From the NCBI GenBank assembly GCA_937990725.1, contig CALKQS010000007.1:1-64000 (forward strand): a stretch of 64,000 bases of DNA, in the 5' to 3' direction. A program made the translations under genes and the position numbers. Positions within the stretch are counted from its first letter, which is position 1. Every line of letters starts with the position of its first letter. Under the pieces are notes generated by a model. The model saw only the letters and a program-made list of their open reading frames with translations. It was not told the origin of the DNA and made no database searches. This DNA is from an uncultured Candidatus Saccharibacteria bacterium. Its GTDB lineage: Bacteria; Patescibacteriota; Saccharimonadia; Saccharimonadales; Saccharimonadaceae. Positions 22,759 through 32,158 of this stretch are shown here, piece after piece.

Positions 22759-25632
22759 ATGGCATTTTTTACGACGTTTTTTACGATTATTTTGCAGTGG
22801 TATGTGTGGGTGCCAGTGGTTATCCTCCTCGGTTATTTGACGTGGCGCAACAACCGGCAGGTTGACGTGCTGCGCGAGGTCGAGAGCGAGCTGCTTATCC
22901 TCGAAATCCCCCGTGCTAATGACAAGTCTGAGCTCGCAGCTGAGCAAATGTTTGCCAGCCTCCATGGTATCTTGCGCGATGCGCGCGAGCTCAAAATTAA
23001 TGATGGCTACCAAGAACACCTCAGTTTCGAGATTGCGTCTGTCGGTGGGCAGATTCAGTTTTATGTCTGGACGCCGCGCGCACTACGCAACTTCGTTGAG
23101 AGTCAGATTTATTCGCAGTATCCTACGGTGCAAATCCGCACCGCCACAGCCGACTATACAGAGCACGAGCAGCAGCACCATGTCGTCTATACAGCAGAGG
23201 TTGTGCTGGCGGAGAGTGAATTTTTGCCGATCAAGACCTTCCAAAGCTTTGAGGTTGATCCGCTAGCCGGTATTACAGGTACATTAGCCAAGTTGGAGGA
23301 TACGGACGATGAGATTTGGATCCAAATTTTGGTGCGCCCCGTAGCAGATGACTGGCACAAAGCATCCGATGCGTGGGTGAGGCGCGTGCGTGGCGGTGGG
23401 CTGTTTGGCGACGCATTTCACCCCAAGGCGCGGTGGTTTAGCCAGTTCCTCATGGCACTGTGGCAACCACCCGAGGGCAACATGACGACAGTAACGGAGC
23501 TCTCCGATCGCGACAAAACCCGCATTGCCGAGGCCGAGAAAAAGGCCGCCAAGCTGGGCTACCAGGTCAAGATTCGCGTTGCATATCTTGGCGATAGCAC
23601 CACTGACGCGCGGCTACGTATGCAGGCGATCATCGGTACCTTCAAGCAGTATAACAGCACCAACCTCAACGGCTTCACCATGAGTCACGATAGCTTCCGC
23701 AAGGAAGACCTCAACCGCTATAAGCTGCGCCTCTTTGCTGACCGCGGCTTTTTGCTCAATATTGAGGAGATGGCAAGTGTCTTCCATCTGCCGCACACCA
23801 ATGTTGAGACGCCCAACATTGTCTGGGCAAGCAACAAAACCGCCGAACCGCCCAACCGTCTGCCTGTCCTCACTGGTCATGCGGCTGACGACGAGAAGAT
23901 CTCAGCCTTTGGTCTGACCAACTTTCGGGGGATCAATCACCAGTTTGGTATGCTGCGGAGCGATCGCTCGCGCCACGTCTATATCATCGGCCAGACGGGA
24001 GCGGGGAAGAGTGGTCTGCTGGAGCTCTTTGCTTTGAGTGATATTTATCATAATCAAGGCTATGCCATTATCGACCCGCATGGCGACTTTGCCATCGAGA
24101 ATATGAAGTTCATCCCCGAGGCGCGGCTGGATGACGTGGTGTATTTTAACCCTGCAGACGTCGAGCACCCGATTGGCTTCAACCCACTGGAGGTTACCAA
24201 CCCAGCGCAGAAGTCGACGATCTCATCAGAGGTAATTGGTGTGCTCAAGCGGATGTTTGGTGACAGTTGGGGGCCGCGGCTGGAATATATTTTGCGCTAT
24301 ACCATTCTTGCACTACTCGATCGGCCCGAGCCCACCATGCTCGACATCACCCGCATGCTGACAGATAAAAAGTTCCGCAAAGAGACAATTGGCTACTGCA
24401 ACGATGTGGTGGTGCGGCAGTTCTGGAATGTGGAGTTTGCCAGCTGGTCGGAGAAGTTCCAGACGGAGGCCATCGCGCCAGTACTCAACAAGGTGGGGGC
24501 CTTTACGGCAAACCCCATCATCCGCAATATCATTGGTCAGACACAATCGTCGTTCAACATTCGCCAGATTATGGACGAGGGCAAGATCTTGGTGGTGAAT
24601 TTGTCGAAGGGGTTGATTGGCGAGGATAATGCGGGGATTCTTGGTTCATTCTTGGTGACGAAGATCCAGCTGGCGGCGATGAGCCGGAGCGACATCCTCG
24701 ATATCCACGACCGGCGGCCATTTTATCTCTATGTCGATGAGTTCCAAAACTTCGCAACTGATAGCTTTGCCACTATCCTGAGTGAGGCACGTAAGTATGG
24801 ACTCAACCTCACCGTGGCTAATCAGTATATCTCGCAGATGGAGCCAACGGTGCGCGATGCGGTCTTTGGCAACGTCGGGACGATGATTAGCTTCCGCGTC
24901 TCGCCAGACGACAGCCCGATTCTTGCCAAACAGTTTGAGCCGCAGTTTGAGGAGAACGACCTCACTCAGATGCATAACCGCAACTTCATCATCAACATGG
25001 TGATTAATGGCGAGAAAGCACCAGCCTTTAGTGCGACTACGCTTAATTTGCCCGAGGCTAAGCGGAGCCATTTGTCGCGCATTATCGAGCATAGTCGCGA
25101 GCTGTATAGCCAGTCGCGCCAAACAGTGGAGGATACCATTAATGAGCGGATCCACCCGGGCAGTACAGGGGTAAGTGTAACGTTGACAGGTCAGGCGGGG
25201 ACTTCAGCAGGATCGTCAGCCACCGCCACAGGCGAAGGCGCAGCCAAGCGCCGCCGACGCCGCCGACGCAAGCCAGCTGGTGGCGAAGCACGCGATGAAC
25301 AGGCGACTGCTGAGCCATCGAGCACTAAGCCAGATAAGCAGGCAAAAAAGCCTGCTGCTCCCAGCAAAGCCGCCAAATCAACCATGTATTCTCCAGGCAA
25401 AAAGCCAGCGAGTACCGCATCTAAGCCAGCCGCGCCACGAGACCCATCACTTCTCTCCATTCAGCATGCCAAGCCGCGCACCACAATCCCGGCGCAGCTC
25501 TTACACCACCAGCCGCATACTGTGCAGCCTCAGTCAGATGGCCCGGTGCCGCTAGCCAAGCAGCCTGATAGTGCAGCCTCAGCGCATGCGCACGATGAGC
25601 TTGATGACCCAACTTTCTTTGCTTTTCGTTAG
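22759..25632 (+). CDS. TraG/VirD4-type secretion ATPase
   Basis: This is a 957-residue protein with an N-terminal membrane segment (about 8-27), about 350 residues of a DUF87-like/unknown region, then a FtsK/TraG-type motor domain. The Walker A motif is GQTGAGKS (about 412-419) and Walker B YLYVDEFQNF (about 657-666), the latter followed by a glutamine in NQYISQM. The C-terminal 170 residues are disordered: Ala/Pro/Lys-rich with a run of arginines (RRRRRRR). Such ATPases pump DNA or protein through type IV secretion machines. No other secretion gene is in the window. A full -35/-10 promoter precedes it. Confidence 0.88.
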   Translation: MAFFTTFFTIILQWYVWVPVVILLGYLTWRNNRQVDVLREVESELLILEIPRANDKSELAAEQMFASLHGILRDARELKINDGYQEHLSFEIASVGGQIQFYVWTPRALRNFVESQIYSQYPTVQIRTATADYTEHEQQHHVVYTAEVVLAESEFLPIKTFQSFEVDPLAGITGTLAKLEDTDDEIWIQILVRPVADDWHKASDAWVRRVRGGGLFGDAFHPKARWFSQFLMALWQPPEGNMTTVTELSDRDKTRIAEAEKKAAKLGYQVKIRVAYLGDSTTDARLRMQAIIGTFKQYNSTNLNGFTMSHDSFRKEDLNRYKLRLFADRGFLLNIEEMASVFHLPHTNVETPNIVWASNKTAEPPNRLPVLTGHAADDEKISAFGLTNFRGINHQFGMLRSDRSRHVYIIGQTGAGKSGLLELFALSDIYHNQGYAIIDPHGDFAIENMKFIPEARLDDVVYFNPADVEHPIGFNPLEVTNPAQKSTISSEVIGVLKRMFGDSWGPRLEYILRYTILALLDRPEPTMLDITRMLTDKKFRKETIGYCNDVVVRQFWNVEFASWSEKFQTEAIAPVLNKVGAFTANPIIRNIIGQTQSSFNIRQIMDEGKILVVNLSKGLIGEDNAGILGSFLVTKIQLAAMSRSDILDIHDRRPFYLYVDEFQNFATDSFATILSEARKYGLNLTVANQYISQMEPTVRDAVFGNVGTMISFRVSPDDSPILAKQFEPQFEENDLTQMHNRNFIINMVINGEKAPAFSATTLNLPEAKRSHLSRIIEHSRELYSQSRQTVEDTINERIHPGSTGVSVTLTGQAGTSAGSSATATGEGAAKRRRRRRRKPAGGEARDEQATAEPSSTKPDKQAKKPAAPSKAAKSTMYSPGKKPASTASKPAAPRDPSLLSIQHAKPRTTIPAQLLHHQPHTVQPQSDGPVPLAKQPDSAASAHAHDELDDPTFFAFR

Positions 25633-25726
25633 GATATGTGCCGCTAATTTCTCTTAGATCACTATTGCGTTACCTTACCCTAGAGGAGTGTGAGGGGTGT
25701 AGTGAATCTTCTTCTCAACACGAAGG

Positions 25727-25875
25727 TATAATATGTTCAGACATGAAAATATCCTCGAGTGAGCAGCATAGTGAAGTAGCGCGAGGTAGGCCTTGGCAGC
25801 AAGTGTAAACACCACAGAGGTAATCACGCGAAAAGGCCTTCTTGTCCTGTGCATAACTCCGCTACCTCGCCTCAC
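25727..25875 (+). promoter_or_regulatory. Upstream promoter and folded leader before parA
   Basis: TATAAT at 25727-25732 is followed by about 140 nt in which GCGAGGTAG (25781-25789) and CTACCTCGC (25862-25870) form a perfect 9-bp stem, with GGCCTT/AAGGCC inside. A 21-codon frame (ATG 25743) also starts 10 nt after the box. It could be a regulatory leader or a small RNA. Confidence 0.4.
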
Positions 25876-25894
25876 TAACCAATGTGGGTTATGC

Positions 25895-25900
25895 TATAAT
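25895..25900 (+). promoter_or_regulatory. Extended -10 box of parAB
   Basis: ATGC-TATAAT gives a predicted transcription start near 25907 and a 20-nt leader to ATG 25927. Confidence 0.65.
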
Positions 25901-25926
25901 GGAGAGGATAAACGGAAATACGGGAC

Positions 25927-26691
25927 ATGACGGCAGTAATTTGTGTAACAAATCAAAAAGGTGGTGTTGGCAAAACGACAACAGCGATTAATGTTGCTTA
26001 TTATTTGGCAAAGGCTGGCAAAAAAACCCTCGTCGTTGACTTTGACCCGCAGGGCAATGCCACAAGCGGCCTCGGCATTGATAAGCAGCTGCTCGATGCT
26101 ACCATGACAGAGGTCGTCAAGAGCGAGAAGAAGCTTGCCGATATCATCCAGCCCACCGAGCACAAGAATCTCTTCATCGCGCCCGCTCTGCCGCAGCTGG
26201 CCAATGCTGAGGTAGAACTGGCCAAGGCGCAGCACCGTTTTAGCCGTCTTAAAGGGGCGATCGATGAACTAACTGGTTACGACTATATCATTATCGACAG
26301 CCCACCAAGTCTCAGTCTCCTCACTGTCAATGGGCTCATTGCAGCACGCTATGTGCTATTGCCAGTCCAGGCGGAATTCTATGCGTTGGAAGGGCTCGGA
26401 CAGCTGCTCGAGACAATGAAGCTGGTGCGTAAGAATATGAACCCGACGCTCGACCTCATTGGGGTACTACCCACTATGGTAGATGGTCGCACATCGCTCT
26501 CGAGCCAGGTCTTGGCTGAGATTGCGAAGCATTTTCCGGCGAAGGTGTTTGCGGAGTCTATCCCGCGCAATGTCCGCCTGGCCGAGGCACCGAGCCATGG
26601 TGCGCCGATTGGAGCATATGACCGCTTTAGTCGGGGTGCACGGGCATACAAAGCCGTGACGAAAGAAATAATCGAACGAACGGGGGTATAA
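25927..26691 (+). CDS. parA: Chromosome-partitioning ATPase ParA/Soj
   Basis: The 254-residue protein has the deviant Walker A motif KGGVGKTTT at its N-terminus (about 11-19), the Walker A' region VVDFDPQGNATSGLG, and the Walker B-like IIIDSPPS. It is a cytoplasmic ATPase that binds DNA without sequence specificity and, with ParB-parS, separates the replicated origins. The stop codon touches the parB start. Chromosomal parAB usually lies near the replication origin, but no dnaA or parS site was seen here. Confidence 0.95.
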   Translation: MTAVICVTNQKGGVGKTTTAINVAYYLAKAGKKTLVVDFDPQGNATSGLGIDKQLLDATMTEVVKSEKKLADIIQPTEHKNLFIAPALPQLANAEVELAKAQHRFSRLKGAIDELTGYDYIIIDSPPSLSLLTVNGLIAARYVLLPVQAEFYALEGLGQLLETMKLVRKNMNPTLDLIGVLPTMVDGRTSLSSQVLAEIAKHFPAKVFAESIPRNVRLAEAPSHGAPIGAYDRFSRGARAYKAVTKEIIERTGV

Positions 26692-27606
26692 ATGGCAAAA
26701 CGAGGTTTAGGGCGGGGGTTTGATTCGCTGATTCCGGCGGAGCTGCTGGACGAATCGTTCGACCCAACCGCCGACCAAGACGACCGGATTAGCGATCTGC
26801 GCCAGATCAAACTTGCAGAAATTATGCCCGACCCCACTCAGCCACGCCGGGTGTTTGATGAAGCGTTGCTTGATGAACTCGCTGAGTCCATCCGTGTCCA
26901 TGGTGTGCTGCAACCCATTGTTGTCACCCCTGATAACAAAGGCAAATATGTCATTGTGGCTGGTGAGCGGCGCTACCGAGCTGCTACCAAGGCGGGGCTG
27001 GAGAAGATCCCAGCACTGGTGCGCACGTTGTCTGACCAGCACAAGCTCGAGCTCTCTCTCATCGAAAATATCCAACGCCAAAATCTCAACGCCATCGAGA
27101 CCGCCACAGCGTATCTTAAGCTGCGCGATCAGTTCAACCTCACGCTCGAGCAGATCGGCCAGCGCGTTGGCGGTAAGTCGCCCAGCGCGGTGAGCAACAC
27201 GCTGCGTCTCTTGCGCCTGCCCGAGGTAGTGCGCCAAGCAGTGGTTGATGGCAAGCTGAGCGAGGGTCAAGTCCGGCCGCTGATTAGCCTGGATGAAGCA
27301 CAGATTGTGGATATTTTGCCCAAGATTATTCAGGAAGAGTGGAGTGCGCGGCGAATCGAGCAATACCTGGCCATTCTTAAGCGTACCGAAGCGAGTGACT
27401 CTGCCCAAAAGACCGCCAAGGCACAGCGCCCAGCGCCACCACCACAGTATACAGCTGCTAGCCAGCGCTTTGAGCAGCAGCTCAGTGCGCCAGTCCAGAT
27501 CCGTGGTAATCGCCGTGGGGCGGGGCAGATTGTTATCCGCTTCACTAGCGACGATGACTTCGAGCGGATCATTGGCTTGCTTGAGCATACGCAGGATGAG
27601 AAGTAG
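26692..27606 (+). CDS. parB: Chromosome-partitioning protein ParB
   Basis: The 304-residue protein starts with the ParA-stimulating KRGLGRGFDSLI. It then has the CTPase/ParB-N domain (PRRVFDEALLDELAESIRVHGVLQPI, GERRYRA) and a helix-turn-helix (LTLEQIGQRVGGKSPSAVSNTLRLL). A linker leads to a short C-terminal dimerisation domain (GAGQIVIRFTSDDDFERII). It binds parS, spreads as a CTP-loaded clamp and stimulates ParA. The ATG directly follows the parA stop (TAA-ATG), so the pair is translationally coupled. Confidence 0.95.
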   Translation: MAKRGLGRGFDSLIPAELLDESFDPTADQDDRISDLRQIKLAEIMPDPTQPRRVFDEALLDELAESIRVHGVLQPIVVTPDNKGKYVIVAGERRYRAATKAGLEKIPALVRTLSDQHKLELSLIENIQRQNLNAIETATAYLKLRDQFNLTLEQIGQRVGGKSPSAVSNTLRLLRLPEVVRQAVVDGKLSEGQVRPLISLDEAQIVDILPKIIQEEWSARRIEQYLAILKRTEASDSAQKTAKAQRPAPPPQYTAASQRFEQQLSAPVQIRGNRRGAGQIVIRFTSDDDFERIIGLLEHTQDEK

Positions 27607-27626
27607 CGAAATAAAGTGTAATATAC

Positions 27627-27660
27627 AATAAACCTTCCTAGAGTAGAAGGTTTATTTATT
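27627..27660 (+). terminator. Hairpin terminator after parB
   Basis: AATAAACCTTC and GAAGGTTTATT form a perfect 11-bp stem with an 8-nt loop, followed by TATTG. The U tract is weak. The rest of the gap to lepB (to 27895) shows no gene. Confidence 0.65.
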
Positions 27661-27895
27661 GTGGTCAAAGACTGCTGATGAATGCAATATAAGTTCTCTC
27701 TAATAGTGAATATATATCTAGAATATTCATATCCTGAACGAAAAGGTCTGGAGATAATAGTCAGTTTCAGTTTGTGGCTGGCTAGGCTATGATGGGGCTC
27801 AAACCAAACGAAGAACAAGAGGAAATCTAAATACTAAACTAACCATTTCCTATACAAGAGTAAAAGCAACAAGATGAGTTAGTAATTTAGTAATA

Positions 27896-28501
27896 TTATA
27901 CCTGAAACCCTTGAACCTTCGTCAGTGGCCAGAGGCGCAGGCTGACGGGGCCAATCACATCGTAGAGTGGCACGGTGCCGAGGCCATTGCGCGAGTCGAG
28001 TGAGTAGCTGCCTTGGCGGTGGTCGCCCGCCACAAAAATCGAGCCTTCGGGTACCGTCACCTCTGTGTCGCCACTGGTGGGAGAGCCAGGGCCATCCCAG
28101 CTGTCGTCTGGGCGGAAGCCTTGTGGATGTTCTTTGTTATAGACGGTCAACGTCCCATCCTTGACGGTGACGCGCTCGCCTGCAAAGGCAATGACGCGCT
28201 TAACGAGGTTCATATCCTCGCTGCCTGGACTGTAGAGCGGGTTCTTGAAGACGATAATTTGCCCTCGCTTGGGTGTGTATGAGTTGTTTTGCAAATGCGC
28301 CATCGTGACGGGCAGGCGATTGACAATCAGCCGATCGCCAGTGTAGAGCGTCTGCTCCATACTCGGGCCAGTTACGCTAAAGCTACGAAATACAAAGGTG
28401 TTGATAAGGAGTGTGCCAACAATGACGCACACCACAAAAATTACAAAGCCACCGATATCCTTGAGCCTGGGGTGGCGGGTCAAAAAACTTGCTTCCATCA
28501 T
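27896..28501 (-). CDS. lepB: Signal peptidase I
   Basis: The 201-residue protein has one membrane segment (about 16-38) and an extracytoplasmic catalytic domain. The nucleophile Ser is in GPSMEQTL, the general-base Lys in VKRVIAFAGERV, and box E is GDHRQGSYSLDSRNGLG. It removes signal peptides of Sec-exported proteins at the outer face of the membrane. Two ATGs in a row are possible. The first is 5 nt and the second (28498) 8 nt from the TATAAT box; the second spacing fits other genes here better. Confidence 0.93.
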   Translation of the reverse strand: MMEASFLTRHPRLKDIGGFVIFVVCVIVGTLLINTFVFRSFSVTGPSMEQTLYTGDRLIVNRLPVTMAHLQNNSYTPKRGQIIVFKNPLYSPGSEDMNLVKRVIAFAGERVTVKDGTLTVYNKEHPQGFRPDDSWDGPGSPTSGDTEVTVPEGSIFVAGDHRQGSYSLDSRNGLGTVPLYDVIGPVSLRLWPLTKVQGFQV

Positions 28502-28506
28502 GAAGT

Positions 28507-28512
28507 ATTATA
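28507..28512 (-). promoter_or_regulatory. Extended -10 box of lepB
   Basis: GTGA-TATAAT on the minus strand, 5 or 8 nt before the two possible start codons. Confidence 0.65.
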
Positions 28513-28604
28513 TCACTAAATGCGGGCGGAGGGGAGGAATAATTGCAATGTATGCGCTCCGCCACCGACCTAGCGGAGCGCATACTGTGAGGCTCGACGA
28601 TAGA

Positions 28605-29354
28605 TCAAGATGACGGAGCGGGGTTTCCGCCCGTGAGGAGCAGATTGTACTGCTCGGGAGAAAGGGTTATGGTAGCGCGAGCATGGCCCTCTGTAAAGGC
28701 TCCCTGAATAACTTCAGGTAGGCTTACACTATCCGTGGTGCTAACAGAAGACTTCTCGAGCGTCCTGTGGCAGTACCACCAGCCGAAGCTGACACGTGCA
28801 TGGCACGAGCTATAGTCCTCTCTGACAACGTAATTGTGGCCCGCATTAATATCTGAATCGATATGGATGCTAACAGAAGACTTTGCTTCGTTTGATTGAA
28901 CAAACGTTATCTTAGATGTTGGAATCTCTAAGATATAGCTCTCGCCTTGCGATGCAAAGCCGACAGAAATAGCGGTAGCTGGCGTCCATGAGCCACTGCC
29001 ATGAACGAAGAAGAAGTTCCCGTTCACTGCCATACTGCCAGACGTACCGGCAAAGCGTTGACCTAACTTAAGCGGATATTGAGTATCCGACTCAAGCCCG
29101 TAGTGGGAGGTGACCTGTGCAATAGTAGCAGAGGCACGCTTTGTTTTGGTATCAAAACTGGACATCGTATATAGCACCGCATTTGCTACCCCGTAGAGGA
29201 CAAGCATAGTAGCGACTACCTTTGTAAAAAATCCTACTGTGGTGGATTGATTACTTTCCTTGTCATCTTGTTCTAACACAAGGCCTACAGCCATAAAGAG
29301 TCCAACAATAGTTGCAACAATCGCTGCAAATGCCGAGAATAGCCAGACAATCAT
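28605..29354 (-). CDS. Uncharacterised membrane-anchored protein
   Basis: This is a 249-residue protein with two N-terminal membrane segments (about 4-26 and 44-66) and an extracytoplasmic or cytoplasmic beta-rich domain of about 180 residues. That domain contains a conspicuous WWYCHRTLE stretch and two cysteines that could form a disulfide. I recognise no family. No clear -10 box lies near its ATG; the start is the first ATG of the frame. The gap upstream (29355-29655) contains no other supported gene. Confidence 0.6.
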   Translation of the reverse strand: MIVWLFSAFAAIVATIVGLFMAVGLVLEQDDKESNQSTTVGFFTKVVATMLVLYGVANAVLYTMSSFDTKTKRASATIAQVTSHYGLESDTQYPLKLGQRFAGTSGSMAVNGNFFFVHGSGSWTPATAISVGFASQGESYILEIPTSKITFVQSNEAKSSVSIHIDSDINAGHNYVVREDYSSCHARVSFGWWYCHRTLEKSSVSTTDSVSLPEVIQGAFTEGHARATITLSPEQYNLLLTGGNPAPSS

Positions 29355-29638
29355 GATGATCAGCTACTTTCTTTTTCTCTAATAACTCTGGGTGGAAACG
29401 TACCATCTCCTGCGGGTCGGCGCAAAAGATTAATATATATATCAATATATGACAGGCGTGTCAAGACTATGGCGAAATATTGGTTGGGCGAGGCGGGGCT
29501 TTGCCGTTTGTGCGAAATACTTCTTTTTGTCGATGCTTGTAGTATGATGCCGCACGACCACAGTCTCTCGCGGCATTTTTGGCTTGCAAAGTGCAAGTTT
29601 GGGCGCGGTTTCGTATTTATTTTTTGGGGCAGATCCAG

Positions 29639-29644
29639 TATAGT
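29639..29644 (+). promoter_or_regulatory. -10 box of the LCP gene
   Basis: TATAGT lies 11 nt before ATG 29656, leaving at most a few nucleotides of leader. Confidence 0.55.
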
Positions 29645-29655
29645 AGAGAGAGTTT

Positions 29656-31398
29656 ATGGCGGGTCGCAATTCGATAGATGGTTTTCGGTCGCAAAGTAGC
29701 GGGGCGGTGGATAGGCGCCCTCGCTCGCTTCGGCGTGCCGATGGCTCGATGCCGCGGATGGGTCGCTCGATGACGGGCACGGCTGGCTCTAGTCGCAGCT
29801 TGGCCACAGCAGAGCAGCCAAGGAATTATACACCGCGCCGCAGTGCGTCTATCAGCACCAACAACCCCAGTAGTAGCCTAACCGACTTCGACATCAACCC
29901 AAGCGATAACATATTTGCTGACCTCGAGCAGGGCAGTGGCAAGCGAGGCCGTAAAGGCCGCAAGAAACCGCAATCGACGCGGCGCAAATGGATCAAGCGT
30001 ATCATTATCGCTCTCGTCATCATTGGTGTGGGCTTTGGTGCGATGCTGCTGTGGCGGGCTTTTATGGCGAGCTCACATATCTTTAAGGGTGATATCTTTG
30101 GCTTGATTCAGCAAAAGGAGCTCAAGGCAGATAGTAATGGCCGGAGCAATATTCTCTTGCTTGGTACATCGGAGGATGACCCAGGCCACGAAGGGTCGTA
30201 CCTGACCGACTCCATCATGATCTTGAGTATTAGCCAGAGCAAGAAGGATGCCTATATGATTAGCATCCCGCGCGATCTCTATGTCAAATATCGCCGGTCG
30301 TGTAACTCTGGTAATGCAGGCAAGATCAATGAGTACTTCAACTGCGTCAATAGCGACTGGTCGAGCACTGAGGCAGAGGATGAGCGCCAAGCGGCTTCGC
30401 GCAAGTTCTTTGGCAATATCGTGGGGCTGGATTTGCAATACAGTGTGCATGTGAACTACACCGTATTGCGCGACCTAGTCTCGGCCTTGGGTGGTATCAA
30501 AGTGACGATCGAGAGCCGTGACCCCCGTGGCCAGATGGATGGTAACTTCGACTGGAAGTGTCGGGGCGGAAACCCCCGCGCGAGCCATGCCACGATGGTC
30601 AAGAATTGCCCGCCGAATGGCCACTTTATCGACTACCCCAATGGGCCAGTTGATCTCGACGCTGAGCACGCACTCTACCTAGCGCAGGCGCGCGGTGCCT
30701 CGGGTATATCGTATGGCTTCGAGCAGTCTAACTTCGACCGCGAGAAGAACCAGCAGAAGGTGCTCGTGGCTATCAAAGAAAAGGCAACGAGTGCTGGTAC
30801 CCTGGCGAACTTTGGTGCGGTGACGGGGATCATTGATGCGCTGGGTAAGAACCTCCGCACCAACTTTGAGACAAGTGAGATCCGTACACTGATGTCGCTG
30901 GGACAAAATATCAAGAATGACGCTATCAAGAGTGTGAGCCTACTAAACACAACCGTTGGTGACCTAGTGGTGGCGCAGACGGTTGGTGGTATTAGCTCGG
31001 TCGTACCCGCAGCTGGCACATACGATTATAGTCAGATCCAAGCGTACATCAACAAGACACTCAATGCCACAGAGGTATCTAAAGAGTCGGCCCATGTTGT
31101 CGTCCTCAATGCATCAGGCGCATCAGGGGTAGCCAAGCGCGAGGCAGACAAGCTAGAGAAGCTTGGTATGGTCATTGACAGCATTGATAATGCTCCAAGC
31201 AGCGGCAGCGCAGGGAGTAACAAGATCTACCAAGTGGCTGGGAGAGCTAGCGCGCCACACACCAAGGCCAAGCTAGAGTCGATCTACCATGCTCAGGCTA
31301 CTACTGGCATACCACCAGTCATTACTGGCAGCCACACGCAGTTTGTTGTCGTGGTTGGCCAGTCCACGACGGGTACTTCATCGGCGATTAGTGATTAG
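29656..31398 (+). CDS. LytR-CpsA-Psr (LCP) family glycopolymer ligase
   Basis: The 580-residue protein has a disordered basic cytoplasmic N-terminus (about 110 residues) and a membrane segment (about 116-135). The extracytoplasmic LCP domain carries the conserved acidic/arginine motifs (SDSIMILSI-type strand as TDSIMILSIS, then SIPRDLYVKY), and LDAEHALYLAQAR comes near its end. The C-terminal LytR_C domain (about 475-570) is also present. LCP enzymes move glycopolymers from a polyprenyl carrier onto peptidoglycan, so the product of the operon at 35.8-44.7 kb is a plausible substrate. Confidence 0.92.
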   Translation: MAGRNSIDGFRSQSSGAVDRRPRSLRRADGSMPRMGRSMTGTAGSSRSLATAEQPRNYTPRRSASISTNNPSSSLTDFDINPSDNIFADLEQGSGKRGRKGRKKPQSTRRKWIKRIIIALVIIGVGFGAMLLWRAFMASSHIFKGDIFGLIQQKELKADSNGRSNILLLGTSEDDPGHEGSYLTDSIMILSISQSKKDAYMISIPRDLYVKYRRSCNSGNAGKINEYFNCVNSDWSSTEAEDERQAASRKFFGNIVGLDLQYSVHVNYTVLRDLVSALGGIKVTIESRDPRGQMDGNFDWKCRGGNPRASHATMVKNCPPNGHFIDYPNGPVDLDAEHALYLAQARGASGISYGFEQSNFDREKNQQKVLVAIKEKATSAGTLANFGAVTGIIDALGKNLRTNFETSEIRTLMSLGQNIKNDAIKSVSLLNTTVGDLVVAQTVGGISSVVPAAGTYDYSQIQAYINKTLNATEVSKESAHVVVLNASGASGVAKREADKLEKLGMVIDSIDNAPSSGSAGSNKIYQVAGRASAPHTKAKLESIYHAQATTGIPPVITGSHTQFVVVVGQSTTGTSSAISD

Positions 31399-31718
31399 TG
31401 AGTGGGTTAATCAGTTAATAAGTTTGTTTAGATAGAGTGTGGTTGCTTAACCGCACAGAGTATTGATCTTAACTCTCAAAACGAGAGCACACCATTATAA
31501 ACAAGCCCTCTTCCTTTGTCGAGGAAGAGGGCGAGAAGGGGGCTTATATTCCATGTGTTGAAGTGTAAAGACGGTGGTTTGCCGACCATTAGCCCCACTA
31601 CTGTTGCTAAGATAAGACAGCGCTCTCAATCGCTCAATACATTATCAAACCTTAACTTTGTATATGACGAGATATGTAACTAGCTGCGAGATACAAAACA
31701 TCTACTAAGCAGTTACCA
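31399..31718. other. Gap between convergent genes with two hairpins
   Basis: I see no gene. TGTGGTT/AACCGCA (about 31438-31456) forms a weak hairpin after the LCP gene. GCCCTCTTCC (31505-31514) and GGAAGAGGGC (31523-31532) form a perfect 10-bp stem; on the minus strand it is followed by TTGTTTAT, so it probably ends minus-strand transcription from 31719. Confidence 0.5.
31505..31532 (-). terminator. Hairpin terminator
   Basis: Perfect 10-bp stem GCCCTCTTCC/GGAAGAGGGC with an 8-nt loop and, in minus orientation, a T-rich tail. Confidence 0.6.
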
Positions 31719-32108
31719 CTATCGCCCATGCCAAAACTGCTGCGTCTTCGTCCACTCAGGATCCTGGGTGGAGAGCTTTGCATCGCTGAGTTCGTCATAG
31801 CAGCGCATGATGCTGGTACGAAAGAGTGATTCCTGAACCTGGATTGATGAGTTCTTTATGATGCGATGTGGCAACCCGCGGCCAGCAAAGCACTGAGCGA
31901 CTGCATCGAATAGCTTGCGATCGGTCACTTGCCGTACATTCAACACCTCTTTGTACGAACCTGATGGGAAGCGCAGCGGCATCTCGCTGCCAATATAGCC
32001 AGCCAATATAAAGGCAGTCACCGGTACAGTAATAAGAAGGAGAGGTGCGAGGACGGCGGCGGCCACCCAGTGTTGCTTGGTGTTGCGAAAATGGAGTTTG
32101 CTTGTCAT
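31719..32108 (-). CDS. Small single-pass membrane protein
   Basis: This is a 129-residue protein with a short basic N-terminus, one membrane segment (about 14-35) and a soluble domain of about 90 residues containing two cysteines (QCFAGRG, RCYDEL). The family is unknown. The frame extends 48 nt further upstream, but TATACT on the minus strand lies exactly 8 nt before ATG 32108, inside that extension, so the shorter start is preferred. Confidence 0.65.
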   Translation of the reverse strand: MTSKLHFRNTKQHWVAAAVLAPLLLITVPVTAFILAGYIGSEMPLRFPSGSYKEVLNVRQVTDRKLFDAVAQCFAGRGLPHRIIKNSSIQVQESLFRTSIMRCYDELSDAKLSTQDPEWTKTQQFWHGR

Positions 32109-32116
32109 ATATAGTA

Positions 32117-32122
32117 AGTATA
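32117..32122 (-). promoter_or_regulatory. -10 box, leaderless
   Basis: TATACT on the minus strand, 8 nt before the start at 32108. Confidence 0.65.
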
Positions 32123-32158
32123 GAACGTATAGTATGGTTGAGTCAAACAAAGCCAATA

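Noticed and set aside
26707..27588. 293-codon minus-strand frame opposite parB
   Set aside because: It is the mirror of a well-conserved parB; no independent start signals.
25633..27900. parS sites around parAB
   Set aside because: No copy of the TGTTTCACGTGAAACA-type palindrome or close variant was seen here; none was noticed elsewhere in the window either.
29442..29807. Minus frame 29442-29807 and plus frame 29469-29699 before and across the LCP start
   Set aside because: Both run into the LCP N-terminus in other frames, have no family resemblance and no promoter.
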